A stretch of 52,919 bases of DNA from Methylobacterium amylolyticum (GTDB lineage Bacteria > Pseudomonadota > Alphaproteobacteria > Rhizobiales > Beijerinckiaceae), in contig NZ_JAUYZI010000042.1 of the NCBI RefSeq assembly GCF_030700245.1, positions 1-52,919 of the forward strand. Reading direction: 5' to 3'. Positions 34,260 through 42,225 of this stretch are shown here, piece after piece. The position numbers and the translations under genes are program-made. The notes under the pieces are model-generated. The model searched no databases and was not told the DNA's origin. It saw only the letters and a program-made list of their open reading frames with translations. How positions within the stretch are numbered: the first letter of the stretch is position 1; every line of letters begins with the position of its first letter.

Positions 34260-34912
34260 GGATGCACCGGGTTGGTCAATTGCTGCGTCGAGATCACCGA
34301 GTCGATCGCGATGCCGTTCGGGTTGATCGGCGAGGGGTCGATCCGGACGATCGTCATCTCGAGCACGCGCCGCTCGACCTTGGTCTCGACGTTGGTGCGG
34401 TAGAAGATCTGTAAGGGCACCTCGACCCGCCAGTAGTACCGGCCGTTGGCCTTGCCCTCCTCGGAGATATTGGCCGGGTCCGTGGTGACGGCCGAGACGG
34501 TCTGGTAGCCGAGGACGACCTTCTGGATGATGCCGCTCTCCTGCAGGGCCGCGCGGTAACGGTCGCGCCCTTTCGAGGTGAACGACTGCGACAGCGCGTT
34601 GTTGATGAGCGCGCGCCAGTTGGCATAGTCGTAGCTGTTCAGCTCGATGGCCGACGAGACCGCGAATTCCTTCAGCCGGGCCTGGGAGATGTTGGGCTCG
34701 GAGAGCGGGATCGCTTCGCAGACCGCCTGCGCGTCCGACGTCCAGATGAACTGCTTGACCGGAAACCGGTAGAACGCGTTGTAGAACAGCAGGAGGTTGA
34801 CGACGAGCGACAGGCACAGGAACACAGCAAGCAGCAGGATCCAGTACCACTGGTTCCGCAGCATCATCTGCCCGGCATCGACCTCGCGGGATATGCGCTC
34901 GGCCGACTTCAT
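34256..34912 (-). CDS. dotI: DotI/IcmL (TraM) inner-membrane protein
   Basis: The 218-residue protein has one membrane helix (about residues 22-44, WYWILLLAVFLCLSLVVNLL) and a periplasmic VirB8-like domain. The blocks LKEFAVSSAIELNSYDYANWRALIN and YYWRVEVPLQIFY are typical of DotI/IcmL/TraM. The start follows AAGGG and overlaps the stop of the preceding gene. DotI, with DotJ, is an inner-membrane ring linked to the core complex. Confidence 0.85.
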   Translation of the reverse strand: MKSAERISREVDAGQMMLRNQWYWILLLAVFLCLSLVVNLLLFYNAFYRFPVKQFIWTSDAQAVCEAIPLSEPNISQARLKEFAVSSAIELNSYDYANWRALINNALSQSFTSKGRDRYRAALQESGIIQKVVLGYQTVSAVTTDPANISEEGKANGRYYWRVEVPLQIFYRTNVETKVERRVLEMTIVRIDPSPINPNGIAIDSVISTQQLTNPVHP

Positions 34913-35268
34913 GGCTCGGCCCTTCCAAGTCGCTCCAAAGGCAGGGGCCGTGGAGCGGCCACGGTCTGCACCTGGCAGCCGAACACGCCGCCGTCGGCGA
35001 CGTAGGGGATCACCTCGGCCCGCTTGAGACACAGGTACGTCAGCCACATCATCGCCAAGAGCGAGGCGAACACGGCGCCGGCCAGGAAGGCGGCGGTCCG
35101 CGCGTGGCCGGTGAGCCGGTCGGCCAGCGCCGAGGGCGACAGGCAGCCTCGGGCAGACGGCAGGCTGAACGCCCCGATCGCGGAGCGGTAACCCAACAAG
35201 GCCCCGATCGCGGAGCGGCGGCCGAACAGGGCCCCGAGCAGGCCCCCGGTCGATGCGAGCCGTACCAT
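34909..35268 (-). CDS. DotJ-like membrane protein with 10-residue repeat
   Basis: The 119-residue protein has one membrane helix (about 61-81) and a short periplasmic tail VIPYVADGGVFGCQ, which resembles the start of a VirB8/DotI periplasmic domain. This is what DotJ, a truncated DotI paralogue, looks like. Before the helix the sequence GALFGRRSAI GALLGYRSAI is a 30-base in-frame tandem repeat (about 35178-35237). Its position directly before dotI supports the call. The ATGA overlap with dotI supports joint expression. Confidence 0.55.
   Translation of the reverse strand: MVRLASTGGLLGALFGRRSAIGALLGYRSAIGAFSLPSARGCLSPSALADRLTGHARTAAFLAGAVFASLLAMMWLTYLCLKRAEVIPYVADGGVFGCQVQTVAAPRPLPLERLGRAEP
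35178..35237 (-). repeat. 30-bp tandem repeat inside DotJ-like gene
   Basis: Two adjacent 30-base units begin with GCCCCGATCGCGGAGCGG and differ only at their ends. A third, shorter match follows. The repeat keeps the frame and codes for ten residues per unit. Confidence 0.6.
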
Positions 35269-35269
35269 C

Positions 35270-36040
35270 TCAGCTTCCGGTCAGGACGGCGCGCAGCTTC
35301 GCGTCGTCGCCCGGCTCGTAGCCGACCATGATCGCCAGCCGCCCGTCCGGGCGCGGCACGAACATGGTCGGCACCCCGGGCCGGAGCTGGGGCGCCGCCG
35401 CGAAGATCGAGGCGAACGCCGCCCGGTTCTCGGCGAGCTTGGCCGCGAGCTCCGGGCTCACCGGGGCGGTGGGCGTGAGCTTCGCGGCGAAGGCGCTCTC
35501 GAGGGCGGCCACGCGGTCCGGGGCGGAGAGGATCGCCGCCGCCATGCGGCTGCCGGCCTCCGGCTCGCCCAGCACCACGACCGGCACCCACCGCGCCGCG
35601 ACCCGCCCGTGCAGGGCGGTGAAGGCGGCATGGCAGTACGGGCAGCGCGGATCGAAGAAGATCGTCGCGACCCGGCCCTCCGGCGTCCCGGCCGGGACGT
35701 CCGCGACGGCGTCGAGCTTGCCCAGCGTCTCCATCACCTGGCGGGCGACCCGCGCGTCCTCGATCGTCGCGTAGGCCTGGTTTGCGGCGGGCGGCGTCGT
35801 AGCGGGTTGCGGCTTGGCATTTTGCGCTGCAGGAAGTTGTGCAACCTGTGGTGTGGCGTGGGCAGTCGCAGTCGCGTCGGCGGCTTCCGCAGATGGCGCG
35901 GGCGCAAGTGCCGGCACGGGCTGATGAGGCGCGCTCGCAAGGATCTGCACCGAGAGCGGAACCCAATTGTGCGTCGTGGCAAGATACACACATGCAACCA
36001 GTGATCCGGCCCAGACTAGGTGCTTAACTGCGTTCTCCAT
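35270..36040 (-). CDS. DsbC/thioredoxin-fold periplasmic protein
   Basis: The 256-residue protein has an N-terminal membrane anchor or signal (about 6-25), a Pro/Ala/Gln-rich linker (about 38-95) and a thioredoxin-like domain with the active site FFDPRCPYCHAAF (CPYC near 132-135) and the cis-proline PGVPTMFV. DsbC-type isomerases of IncI (TrbB) and F plasmids fold disulphide-containing transfer proteins. Several exported proteins of this system are Cys-containing. The ATG at 36040 is preferred over the TTG five codons upstream. It is the first gene of the leftward operon. Confidence 0.8.
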   Translation of the reverse strand: MENAVKHLVWAGSLVACVYLATTHNWVPLSVQILASAPHQPVPALAPAPSAEAADATATAHATPQVAQLPAAQNAKPQPATTPPAANQAYATIEDARVARQVMETLGKLDAVADVPAGTPEGRVATIFFDPRCPYCHAAFTALHGRVAARWVPVVVLGEPEAGSRMAAAILSAPDRVAALESAFAAKLTPTAPVSPELAAKLAENRAAFASIFAAAPQLRPGVPTMFVPRPDGRLAIMVGYEPGDDAKLRAVLTGS

Positions 36041-36342
36041 CCTGTCGCGCCCCAATGAAGCCGCTCAAACCCGGCATCAAGTCCTTATTGCGAACGTCGA
36101 TCCGACATGTCAATGAACAGGCGGGCGTGCATCGACCTGTTGCGAAGATTTTATGGAGTCATTATGGTGACAATGGCACACAAACGTGCGTTGTATATTT
36201 TGAGCGTATTTGGAAATTACGACGGTATCATTCGGTTGATTCAATCTATTGGATGAAGCGAGTGTCAGTAAGCTCTATGCAGCGCGGTCGGCGGCGCCAG
36301 CAGTGGAATGTAGAAGCGGGCCCACGCCCAGCGATTAATCTT
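36041..36342. promoter_or_regulatory. AT-rich divergent control region of the two T4SS operons
   Basis: These 302 bases separate the two divergent secretion operons and are much richer in A and T than the surrounding genes. A possible promoter on the plus strand is TTGCGA (36140-36145), 17 bases, TATGGT (36163-36168). An open frame starts at 36055, but its first 96 residues look non-coding. Confidence 0.45.
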
Positions 36343-36639
36343 ATGTTAAGAATTGCAACCTGCGTGATCTTACTTGAGGTTAGTGCTCTCGCTGCATCGC
36401 AGCACGCCGTCGCCAGTCCGGCGGCAACGGAACAACAGAAAAGGGGCCGATCGAGCTTTGAGTATAACGATGGAAGTCCGGAGGAAAAACGATCCTATAG
36501 ACATCCGGATCTCGATGTAGACCCGACAAATCTGAAGCTGGAAGAGTTGAGGGGGCGCATCAACGGGCTGGAGGAGCGCCTGGAGCGCCTGGAACACCAG
36601 TCAAATGTTTCTTCTAACGGTTCTAGCAAGGTGCGGTAA
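36343..36639 (+). CDS. Exported coiled-coil protein, unknown
   Basis: The 98-residue product starts at 36343 because a Sec-like signal (about 1-25, ending VASPA) follows. No clear ribosome binding site is seen, so the start is uncertain. After an acidic, basic-mixed linker, NLKLEELRGRINGLEERLERLEHQ forms a coiled coil near the C-terminus. It would be periplasmic and could oligomerise. Base composition is less GC-rich than its neighbours, which suggests different ancestry. The stop overlaps the next start (TAATG). Confidence 0.5.
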   Translation: MLRIATCVILLEVSALAASQHAVASPAATEQQKRGRSSFEYNDGSPEEKRSYRHPDLDVDPTNLKLEELRGRINGLEERLERLEHQSNVSSNGSSKVR

Positions 36640-37205
36640 TGGCTATTCCGGATCTCAGCGGAGTGCTAGTCTCGTTGAGCGAGGTGTTTCCCCTCGCCGT
36701 CAACCTGATTTTTCTGTCGATCGCCCTGCTCGGCATCTGGTGCGGCACATCCGGGCTCTACGCACTCTACAACGTGGCCGCTGGAGAATATAAGTTTTCC
36801 AACCGGCCGGTCACCGTCGATGCGGCGGTGGGCAAGCTCGCGCTGGCGAGCGCCATGGTCGTCGCGCCGGTCCTGCTGTGGAAATTCGCCAACAGCTTCG
36901 TGCTCGGCGGCGACATCACCTACAGCATGTTCAACTACGGCGCCTCGTCGCGCGGTTCGACCTGCGACCAGATCCGGCTCGCCGTCACTTACTTCTTCAT
37001 GTGCCTCGGCGCGCTCGCGTGGCTTGTCGCCGGCATCAAGCTCTACCACGCCACGACCGGTCAGCACGGCGGCTCGGGCTCGGCGTTCCTGTACCTCGTC
37101 GGCGGCACGCTTGCGTTCTTCATCAACGACGTGGCGCAACTCGTCAGCACCACGATCAAGATGGACGTATCGCTCGCGAACGTCTGTTCGATGATGGGGA
37201 GCTGA
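36639..37205 (+). CDS. DotE/IcmC-like (TraP/TraQ) membrane protein
   Basis: The 188-residue protein has four hydrophobic segments (about residues 17-43, 66-86, 105-132 and 145-168). The pattern GIWCGTSGLYALY, then AVGKLALASAMVVAPVLLW, then FFMCLGALAWLVAGIKLYHATTG and YLVGGTLAFFINDVAQLV fits the IcmC/DotE group of Dot/Icm inner-membrane proteins. It is the first clear secretion gene of the rightward operon. The assignment is by layout and motif only. Confidence 0.6.
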   Translation: MAIPDLSGVLVSLSEVFPLAVNLIFLSIALLGIWCGTSGLYALYNVAAGEYKFSNRPVTVDAAVGKLALASAMVVAPVLLWKFANSFVLGGDITYSMFNYGASSRGSTCDQIRLAVTYFFMCLGALAWLVAGIKLYHATTGQHGGSGSAFLYLVGGTLAFFINDVAQLVSTTIKMDVSLANVCSMMGS

Positions 37206-37228
37206 CGATGCGCGTGCTCCCCGCCCCG

Positions 37229-37756
37229 CTAGCGGCCGCGCCGAAACAGGCCGTCGACCTCCGCGGCCAGGAAGGCGCCGAGCGGCGCCCGCGCCTCGAA
37301 CGTCCGGCCGTGCTCGAGCTGCCACGCGCGGTAGCGCGACACCATCGCGGTGGCGCAGATTATGAGGCACAGGAGCAGCGCCCCCACGAGCGTGAGCCAG
37401 GAACGCGCGTAGACCGCCCAGGCGGCAGCGAGCACGCCGATGATCTCGGCCGCCACGAACAGCGTGACGGCCTGCCGCCGCTCGTGCACCGCCAGTTCCC
37501 GCACGTCGGCGCCTTCGAGGGCGAAGGTGCGGCCGAGTTCGGCCAGCGCGTACTCCGCTCCGCACTTCGGATCGTCGCACCTGCGCCGGTCGAGCGCGTC
37601 GGGCACGGCGACGAGCTGCCCGCGCCGGCAATTCGGGCAAGGCGCGTGCGTGCCGCCGAGCACCGTGCCGGTCAGACCCACGAAGCTGCGATGCTCGGGC
37701 CCGACCCGGCGCGAAAGGCGCGCGCTCACAAGCGACATGATCCCCATGGGTCCCAT
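37229..37756 (-). CDS. Zinc-ribbon membrane protein, reverse orientation
   Basis: The 175-residue protein has a Cys4 zinc ribbon (HAPCPNCRRGQLV and RRRCDDPKCGAEY, about residues 38-66) and two adjacent membrane helices (about 98-117 and 122-142). It is encoded on the opposite strand between two genes of the rightward operon. The ribbon and helices argue that it is real. The start may be at 37756 or 37738. I do not recognise the family. It could be an immunity or entry-exclusion type protein. Confidence 0.5.
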   Translation of the reverse strand: MGPMGIMSLVSARLSRRVGPEHRSFVGLTGTVLGGTHAPCPNCRRGQLVAVPDALDRRRCDDPKCGAEYALAELGRTFALEGADVRELAVHERRQAVTLFVAAEIIGVLAAAWAVYARSWLTLVGALLLCLIICATAMVSRYRAWQLEHGRTFEARAPLGAFLAAEVDGLFRRGR

Positions 37757-37846
37757 CCGATAAAGACGTGCCTGCGTTACGGCTTGTGTAACGACACGAG
37801 TAATGGTCGCAAGAAAAATATAGATAAAATCTTACGGGGCATCGAT

Positions 37847-37987
37847 ATGGATCGCGGCCGCATCAAGATCTTCGTTCGATTGGCGATCGCGCTTCTCGGC
37901 ATGTCCGTTCTGCTTCCGGCCTGCGTCAGCACCGGTGGCAGCACCTCGGTACACGTCGATGCCAAGCTGCGCGAGCACGGGATCTAG
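37847..37987 (+). CDS. Short lipoprotein in the DotD position
   Basis: The 46-residue product has a basic start (MDRGRIKIF), a hydrophobic core and the lipobox LLPAC (Cys26), then only 20 residues of mature chain (VSTGGSTSVHVDAKLREHGI). IncI and Dot/Icm clusters place the lipoprotein DotD/TraH directly before DotC/TraI and DotB/TraJ. This gene has exactly that position, four bases before dotC. If it is the DotD counterpart, it lacks the periplasmic N0-like domain of the usual protein of about 160 residues. Confidence 0.5.
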   Translation: MDRGRIKIFVRLAIALLGMSVLLPACVSTGGSTSVHVDAKLREHGI

Positions 37988-37991
37988 AGCC

Positions 37992-39137
37992 ATGCGCCTG
38001 ACGGGATGGATCCTCTCCGCGGCGCTCGGCACCACTGCGCTCTGCGGCGTCGGCGCGCCGGCCAAGGCCCAGGTCGCCAATGTCTTCTGCGCCCAGAACC
38101 CGGCGGCGTGCGCCCCCGTCGCGCCCGCCTATGGCGCCGGGTACGGCGGGGCCTACGGCGCTGCCCCGACCGCCTACGCGCCGGCCTACGGCGGCTACGG
38201 GGCCAGCTACCCCGCTCCCGGCTATGGCGGTTACGGGGGCTATGGGGGCTACGGTGCGCCCGGCTACGGGGGCTATCCGCCGCCGGGCTACTACGGCCCC
38301 GGCGGCGTCGCCCAGGCCAACGCGCTCAATCAGATCGCCAATGGCCCACGCACCCTGCCCGGGGGAGACAGCCAGCCCTTCCCGGCGAATGTCGGAGACA
38401 ACCAGCCGCCGCCGGCTCTCCCGCACCCGGCCAACGCCGACTTCTCGCGCTACTCGGCCGGCGTGTTCGGCGACGCCAACCGCCCGACCAAAGTCGTGCA
38501 GCGCACCGCCCGCACCGCCGGCATCCAGGACGGCTACCGCGAGGAGTCGAGGCGGATCGCCGCCTACCTCGACACGCCCGAGATCTCCGCCCGCCTCGAC
38601 GCCCGCTACCCGTTTCCGGCGGTGATGGTCGGGCCGGACATCGTCGCGCCGGTGGTGTCGGAGCTGCGCGGGGTGCGCCAGACCCCGAACCGCACCCTCC
38701 TCGTCACCACGCTCGGCTCGTTCGAGATCCTGCGCGACGCCCGCGTCACCGTGCAGCCGCCCAACTGGCGCGACTATCTCACCGTCACCCCAACCCCGGA
38801 GGCGAAGACCACGTGGACCCCGCCCAAGGGGGACGTGGAGCAGGCCAACTGGGACGCAGGCTACAAGGGCGGCCTGGACGTCGGCGTGGAGCAGGCCCGC
38901 GCCGCCTTCGACGACGCCCTGGCGCGGCTCGACCGGGACTTCGCCGGCATGCGCCGCTACCAGGATCTCGCTGCCCAGGGCGCGGTCAGCCTGCCGATCG
39001 TCAAGGTCCGCGCCACCGCCCTCAAGCTCGGCTGGGACGGCCGCTCGGCCGCGGTCGACCAGCGCCTCCTCAAGATCGTCGTCGCCCCGAAATTCCAGCG
39101 CACCGCCACCGCCGCGGCGGCCCTGGCCACGGAGTGA
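37992..39137 (+). CDS. dotC: DotC (TraI) outer-membrane core protein, Gly/Tyr-rich
   Basis: The 381-residue protein carries a Sec signal (cleavage near PAKAQ) and a long Gly/Tyr/Pro-rich stretch (about residues 35-100), with units like YGGYGGYGG and PGYGGYPPPGYYG. The C-terminal domain is DotC: NWRDYLTV, WDAGYKGGLDVGVEQARAAF, LARLDRDFAGMRRYQDLAAQGAVSLP. DotC usually is a lipoprotein without this stretch. The Cys at position 18 (TALCG) is not a good lipobox. It builds the outer-membrane ring with DotD and DotH. The start at 37992 was chosen because the signal peptide begins there. Confidence 0.85.
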   Translation: MRLTGWILSAALGTTALCGVGAPAKAQVANVFCAQNPAACAPVAPAYGAGYGGAYGAAPTAYAPAYGGYGASYPAPGYGGYGGYGGYGAPGYGGYPPPGYYGPGGVAQANALNQIANGPRTLPGGDSQPFPANVGDNQPPPALPHPANADFSRYSAGVFGDANRPTKVVQRTARTAGIQDGYREESRRIAAYLDTPEISARLDARYPFPAVMVGPDIVAPVVSELRGVRQTPNRTLLVTTLGSFEILRDARVTVQPPNWRDYLTVTPTPEAKTTWTPPKGDVEQANWDAGYKGGLDVGVEQARAAFDDALARLDRDFAGMRRYQDLAAQGAVSLPIVKVRATALKLGWDGRSAAVDQRLLKIVVAPKFQRTATAAAALATE

Positions 39138-39140
39138 GCC

Positions 39141-40322
39141 ATGCTCTGGACCGGCGCCACCCGCTACCCCGAGGACGACATCGTCGTGCACGGCCGCGAC
39201 GAGGTCTCCCGCCTCCTCGTCCACGCCGTCGCGATCGAAGCCTCGGACGTGATCTTCCAGTCCGGTCGGCCGGTGCTGGCCTCCGTCCACGGCCACCTCT
39301 GCGCGCTGACCCGGGTCTGGCTCCAGCCTTCGACGCTGGCGCGCATCGCCACCGAGCTGACGGCGACCGACTCGATCATGTCGAAGCTCTACTCGGGCCA
39401 GGATTTCGACCGCGCCATCACGATCGAGGACCGGGCCGGCGCTGGGCACCACGGCGAGCCGATCCGGCACCGGTTCCGCATCAACGTGACGGCGGGCTAC
39501 CACGAGGGCGATGTCGGCGTGCAGATCGTCTGCCGCCACATCCCGGCCGACCCGCCCTCCGTGGCCACCCTCGGGGTCGAGGACGACGTCGTCGCCGAGT
39601 CGACGCCGGCCCAGGGCGCCGTGGTGATCGCCGGCGAGACCGGCTCGGGCAAGACCACGACGCTCGCCGCCCTGATGCGGCGCATCCTCGAGGAGCCGAC
39701 GCCGATCCACGGCAACGTCCTCAGCTACGAGGCGCCGATCGAGTTCGTGTTCGAGGCCGTGCCGTCGGCGAGCTGCACCGTCATGCAGCACGAGATCGGC
39801 CTGCACCTGCCCTCGTTCGCGGCCGGCGTGCGCAACAGCCTGCGGCGCAAGCCCGCCCTCATCATGGTCGGCGAATTGCGCGACATGGACACGATCCTGG
39901 CCAGCGTCGAGGCGGCCCAGACCGGCCACCCGATCTACACCACCACCCACGCCAACGACGTGGCGCACATCCTGCGGCGCCTCACGCTGAAATTCCCGGC
40001 CGACCTGCAGGTGCAGGCCTTCCACGACGTGCTGGCGAGTACCCACCTCCTCGTCTCGCAGCTTCTGGTGCCGCGGGTTGGCGGCGGCCGGGTCTGCCTG
40101 CGCGAGTGGCAGGTCCTCACCGACCGCGTCCGCCGCGAGGTGGCGCGCGCCGGCATGGCCGAGGCCGTCGACTCGCTGCGGGCGATCATCGCGCGTGGCG
40201 AGGACGGCCGCTCGATGCGGGCTACCGTTACGGCGGCGCTGGAGCAGGGCCAGATCGACGTGAAGACCGCCCGCCGCGTCCTCGACCGCTACGGATACCG
40301 CGATGCCCGTCTCGCGGCGTAG
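39141..40322 (+). CDS. dotB: DotB/TraJ secretion ATPase (PilT/GspE family)
   Basis: The 393-residue ATPase has the PilT-type layout: an N-terminal domain (1-140), Walker A GETGSGKTT (about 166-174), an Asp box, RRKPALIMVGELRDMDTI as Walker B and MTHTGH-like VEAAQTGHPIYTTTHAND (about 265-282). DotB forms a hexamer at the channel base and drives transport. It follows dotC by three bases, and its stop overlaps the next gene by 20 bases. Confidence 0.9.
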   Translation: MLWTGATRYPEDDIVVHGRDEVSRLLVHAVAIEASDVIFQSGRPVLASVHGHLCALTRVWLQPSTLARIATELTATDSIMSKLYSGQDFDRAITIEDRAGAGHHGEPIRHRFRINVTAGYHEGDVGVQIVCRHIPADPPSVATLGVEDDVVAESTPAQGAVVIAGETGSGKTTTLAALMRRILEEPTPIHGNVLSYEAPIEFVFEAVPSASCTVMQHEIGLHLPSFAAGVRNSLRRKPALIMVGELRDMDTILASVEAAQTGHPIYTTTHANDVAHILRRLTLKFPADLQVQAFHDVLASTHLLVSQLLVPRVGGGRVCLREWQVLTDRVRREVARAGMAEAVDSLRAIIARGEDGRSMRATVTAALEQGQIDVKTARRVLDRYGYRDARLAA

Positions 40323-40935
40323 CCTCCTCACCGGCCTCGCGGCACTCGCCGCCCTGCCCGCCTGCGGGCTCGACCGGGCCTACGCCGCGGCGCTCGCTGC
40401 TGCTGCTGCCGCGCTCCCGCCGCCCGTGCGGCTGTGGCTACGGCGCGAGGGCACCGGCGAGGAGGTGAGCGCGATCGTCCGGACTCCGGACGGCTACAAC
40501 GCACGCGACCTCCTCATGCTGTCCTGGCTGCTGCGCGACGTCCGCGACGCCAGCGCGGCGGTGTGGATCGACCCGCGCCTGTTCGAGCTGCTCGCCTCGG
40601 TCCAGGTCGCGATGAGCGCCGTCCACGGCGCCGTCGTGCCGCTGATCGTCACCTCCGGCTATCGCACGCCCGGGCACAACGCCGGGATCGAGGGCGCCGC
40701 CCGGGGCTCGCTGCATCTCGCCGGCCGGGCCGTCGACCTGAAGGCCGTCGGCTACGCCCCGGACGCGGTCGCGGTCGCCGGCGCGCTGTGCGGCCGCGGC
40801 GGGGTCGGGATCTACCCGTCGTTCTGCCACCTCGACATCGGGCAGGCCCGCGTCTGGGCGGGCGGACGGAAGGCGCGGCCGGCCGGGCAGCCGGTGCCCG
40901 GCACGCCAATCACCAAGCCCGGGGAGCCCGCATGA
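40303..40935 (+). CDS. M15/DUF882-type murein peptidase
   Basis: The 210-residue protein has a twin-arginine signal (SRRSLLTGLAALAALPAC) and the YcbK-like DUF882/M15 fold. The zinc ligands are in SLHLAGRAVDLKA (His and Asp, about 145-157) and CHLDIG (His, near 176). VTSGYRTPGHNAGIEG precedes them, as in this family. A cell-wall cutting enzyme would open a path for the channel through peptidoglycan. It lies between dotB and icmT, which are adjacent in IncI plasmids, so it is an insertion into the conserved order. Its stop overlaps icmT (ATGA). Confidence 0.75.
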   Translation: MPVSRRSLLTGLAALAALPACGLDRAYAAALAAAAAALPPPVRLWLRREGTGEEVSAIVRTPDGYNARDLLMLSWLLRDVRDASAAVWIDPRLFELLASVQVAMSAVHGAVVPLIVTSGYRTPGHNAGIEGAARGSLHLAGRAVDLKAVGYAPDAVAVAGALCGRGGVGIYPSFCHLDIGQARVWAGGRKARPAGQPVPGTPITKPGEPA

Positions 40936-41177
40936 GCGACGGTCACCTGCCCTGGCGGTGGTCCGCCGTGCCGCTGCGCTTCTTCGGCCTGCACGGCAGC
41001 ATCGCGGCGTTCTTCCCGCTGCTGATCGCCACGGGACTGAGCCGATACACGTTCATCGCCCTGGCTCTGTACGCGGCGTTCCTAGCCTACTGCAATCATT
41101 GCAAGATGGGTCCGATGCGGTTCCTCAAATACCTTCGGGCAAAATTCATCGAGGGTGGCAAATGGCCCGCATTCTAG
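40932..41177 (+). CDS. icmT: IcmT (TraK) small membrane protein
   Basis: The 81-residue protein fits IcmT/TraK in length and sequence. The pattern WRWSAVPLRFFGLHGSIAAFFPLLI, then YTFIALALYAAFLAY, then PMRFLKYLRAKFIEGGKW matches the family, whose usual start is WRxSxxxxRFFxxxxxAAFPLLIxLLH. It has two short hydrophobic segments. IcmT is an inner-membrane component of Dot/Icm systems. The ATG overlaps the previous stop. Confidence 0.85.
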   Translation: MSDGHLPWRWSAVPLRFFGLHGSIAAFFPLLIATGLSRYTFIALALYAAFLAYCNHCKMGPMRFLKYLRAKFIEGGKWPAF

Positions 41178-41833
41178 CGTCGATGCCGTTCCGGATGCGG
41201 ACCGCGCTGCGCATCGCCGCCCTCGCCGGCGGCCTCGCGCTCGCCGGCGCCGCCCCGGCCGAGGCCCAGTCGAGAGGGAACAACTGCCTGGTGCGTCAGG
41301 CGGCCGACGCCGCCGTGCAGCGCCAGATCGCGCTGATCGATGCGGCGAAGGTGAACCCGAGCGCATTCTTCAACGGCCCGAACTCCTGCATCGCCGGGGA
41401 TCTCCTGAAGCGCTTCGACCTCTCGAACCTGATCCCGGACCTGTCGGGGTTCCTCACCTCGGCGGCGACCAACCTCATCTCGTCGGTGATCGACGCGGCC
41501 AAGCGACAGGTTTGCCAGATCCTCGACGATCAGCTTCGCGACACGATCCGGAGCATCAATCAGCAGATGGGGAGCTTCCAGAGCTCGATCACCGGTGACC
41601 TGTTCCGGCAGCTCAATGGTTCGATCTCGCCGATCACCATCCCGAACATCAACGGCATCGGCTCGTACAACCTCATCCAGAACAGCGCGTTCGGCTCGGC
41701 GCTCAACCTGGGTCAGTCTACGCAGAGCGCGTCCCCCGTGGTGGTGCAACAGAGCGCTCCGGTACCGGCTGCTGCTCCGGCGGTCTCCGCCCCGGCGACG
41801 TCGGGCGGCAACTTCGGAGGCATGTTCCAATGA
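41162..41833 (+). CDS. Exported protein of the T4SS operon, unknown
   Basis: The 223-residue protein has a Sec signal peptide (cleavage near AEAQ, residue 36 if started at 41162), three Cys in the mature part (about 41-78) and long amphipathic helices (NLISSVIDAAKRQVCQILDDQL). The end is Ala/Pro/Ser/Gly-rich. GAGGGTGG precedes the ATG at 41162. An ATG at 41183 is also possible. It overlaps icmT by 16 bases. The helical mature region suggests a periplasmic, pilus-related or VirB5-like role. I recognise no family. Confidence 0.55.
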   Translation: MARILASMPFRMRTALRIAALAGGLALAGAAPAEAQSRGNNCLVRQAADAAVQRQIALIDAAKVNPSAFFNGPNSCIAGDLLKRFDLSNLIPDLSGFLTSAATNLISSVIDAAKRQVCQILDDQLRDTIRSINQQMGSFQSSITGDLFRQLNGSISPITIPNINGIGSYNLIQNSAFGSALNLGQSTQSASPVVVQQSAPVPAAAPAVSAPATSGGNFGGMFQ

Positions 41834-42225
41834 TCCGCGCGGCCCTCCTCTCTGGAACCCTGGTCCTGGCGGCCTTTGGCTCTGCGCAGGCTCAGAGGCT
41901 GACCCTGCCGGTCGGCGAATGGGGGCTCCAGGGGGCGAAGGGTCCCGACTGCAACCCTGCCTTCCTCAAGATCGAGAAGGGCCAGGTTATCAAACGGCTC
42001 GGCGGTGGGGAAGGTCGTTGCCCGATCAAGAAGATTAAGAAAGAGGGCAAATACCTCATGGTCGAAGTGAAATGCGTGTACGACAAGTCGATCCCAGCAG
42101 AGCATCTGATCGAGGGGGATGACGATGACGACTCCTTCTCGCTGATCGTCAAGAGCCCGACTCTCATCCTGTTCAACAACACGCCCCATGGGCTTTGCCG
42201 TTCTGCGGCGGAGATGGGCAGATGA
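41830..42225 (+). CDS. Small periplasmic protein, unknown
   Basis: The 131-residue protein has a signal peptide (MIRAALLSGTLVLAAFGSAQAQ) and a mature domain with four Cys at about residues 41, 64, 82 and 124, suggesting two disulphides. An acidic run DDDDD follows. It overlaps its neighbours by ATGA on both sides. Disulphides would fit with the DsbC-like gene of this cluster. The function is unknown. Confidence 0.55.
   Translation: MIRAALLSGTLVLAAFGSAQAQRLTLPVGEWGLQGAKGPDCNPAFLKIEKGQVIKRLGGGEGRCPIKKIKKEGKYLMVEVKCVYDKSIPAEHLIEGDDDDDSFSLIVKSPTLILFNNTPHGLCRSAAEMGR

Noticed and set aside
37926..40331. An 801-residue open frame on the minus strand.
   Set aside because: It is antisense to dotC and dotB, both well supported.
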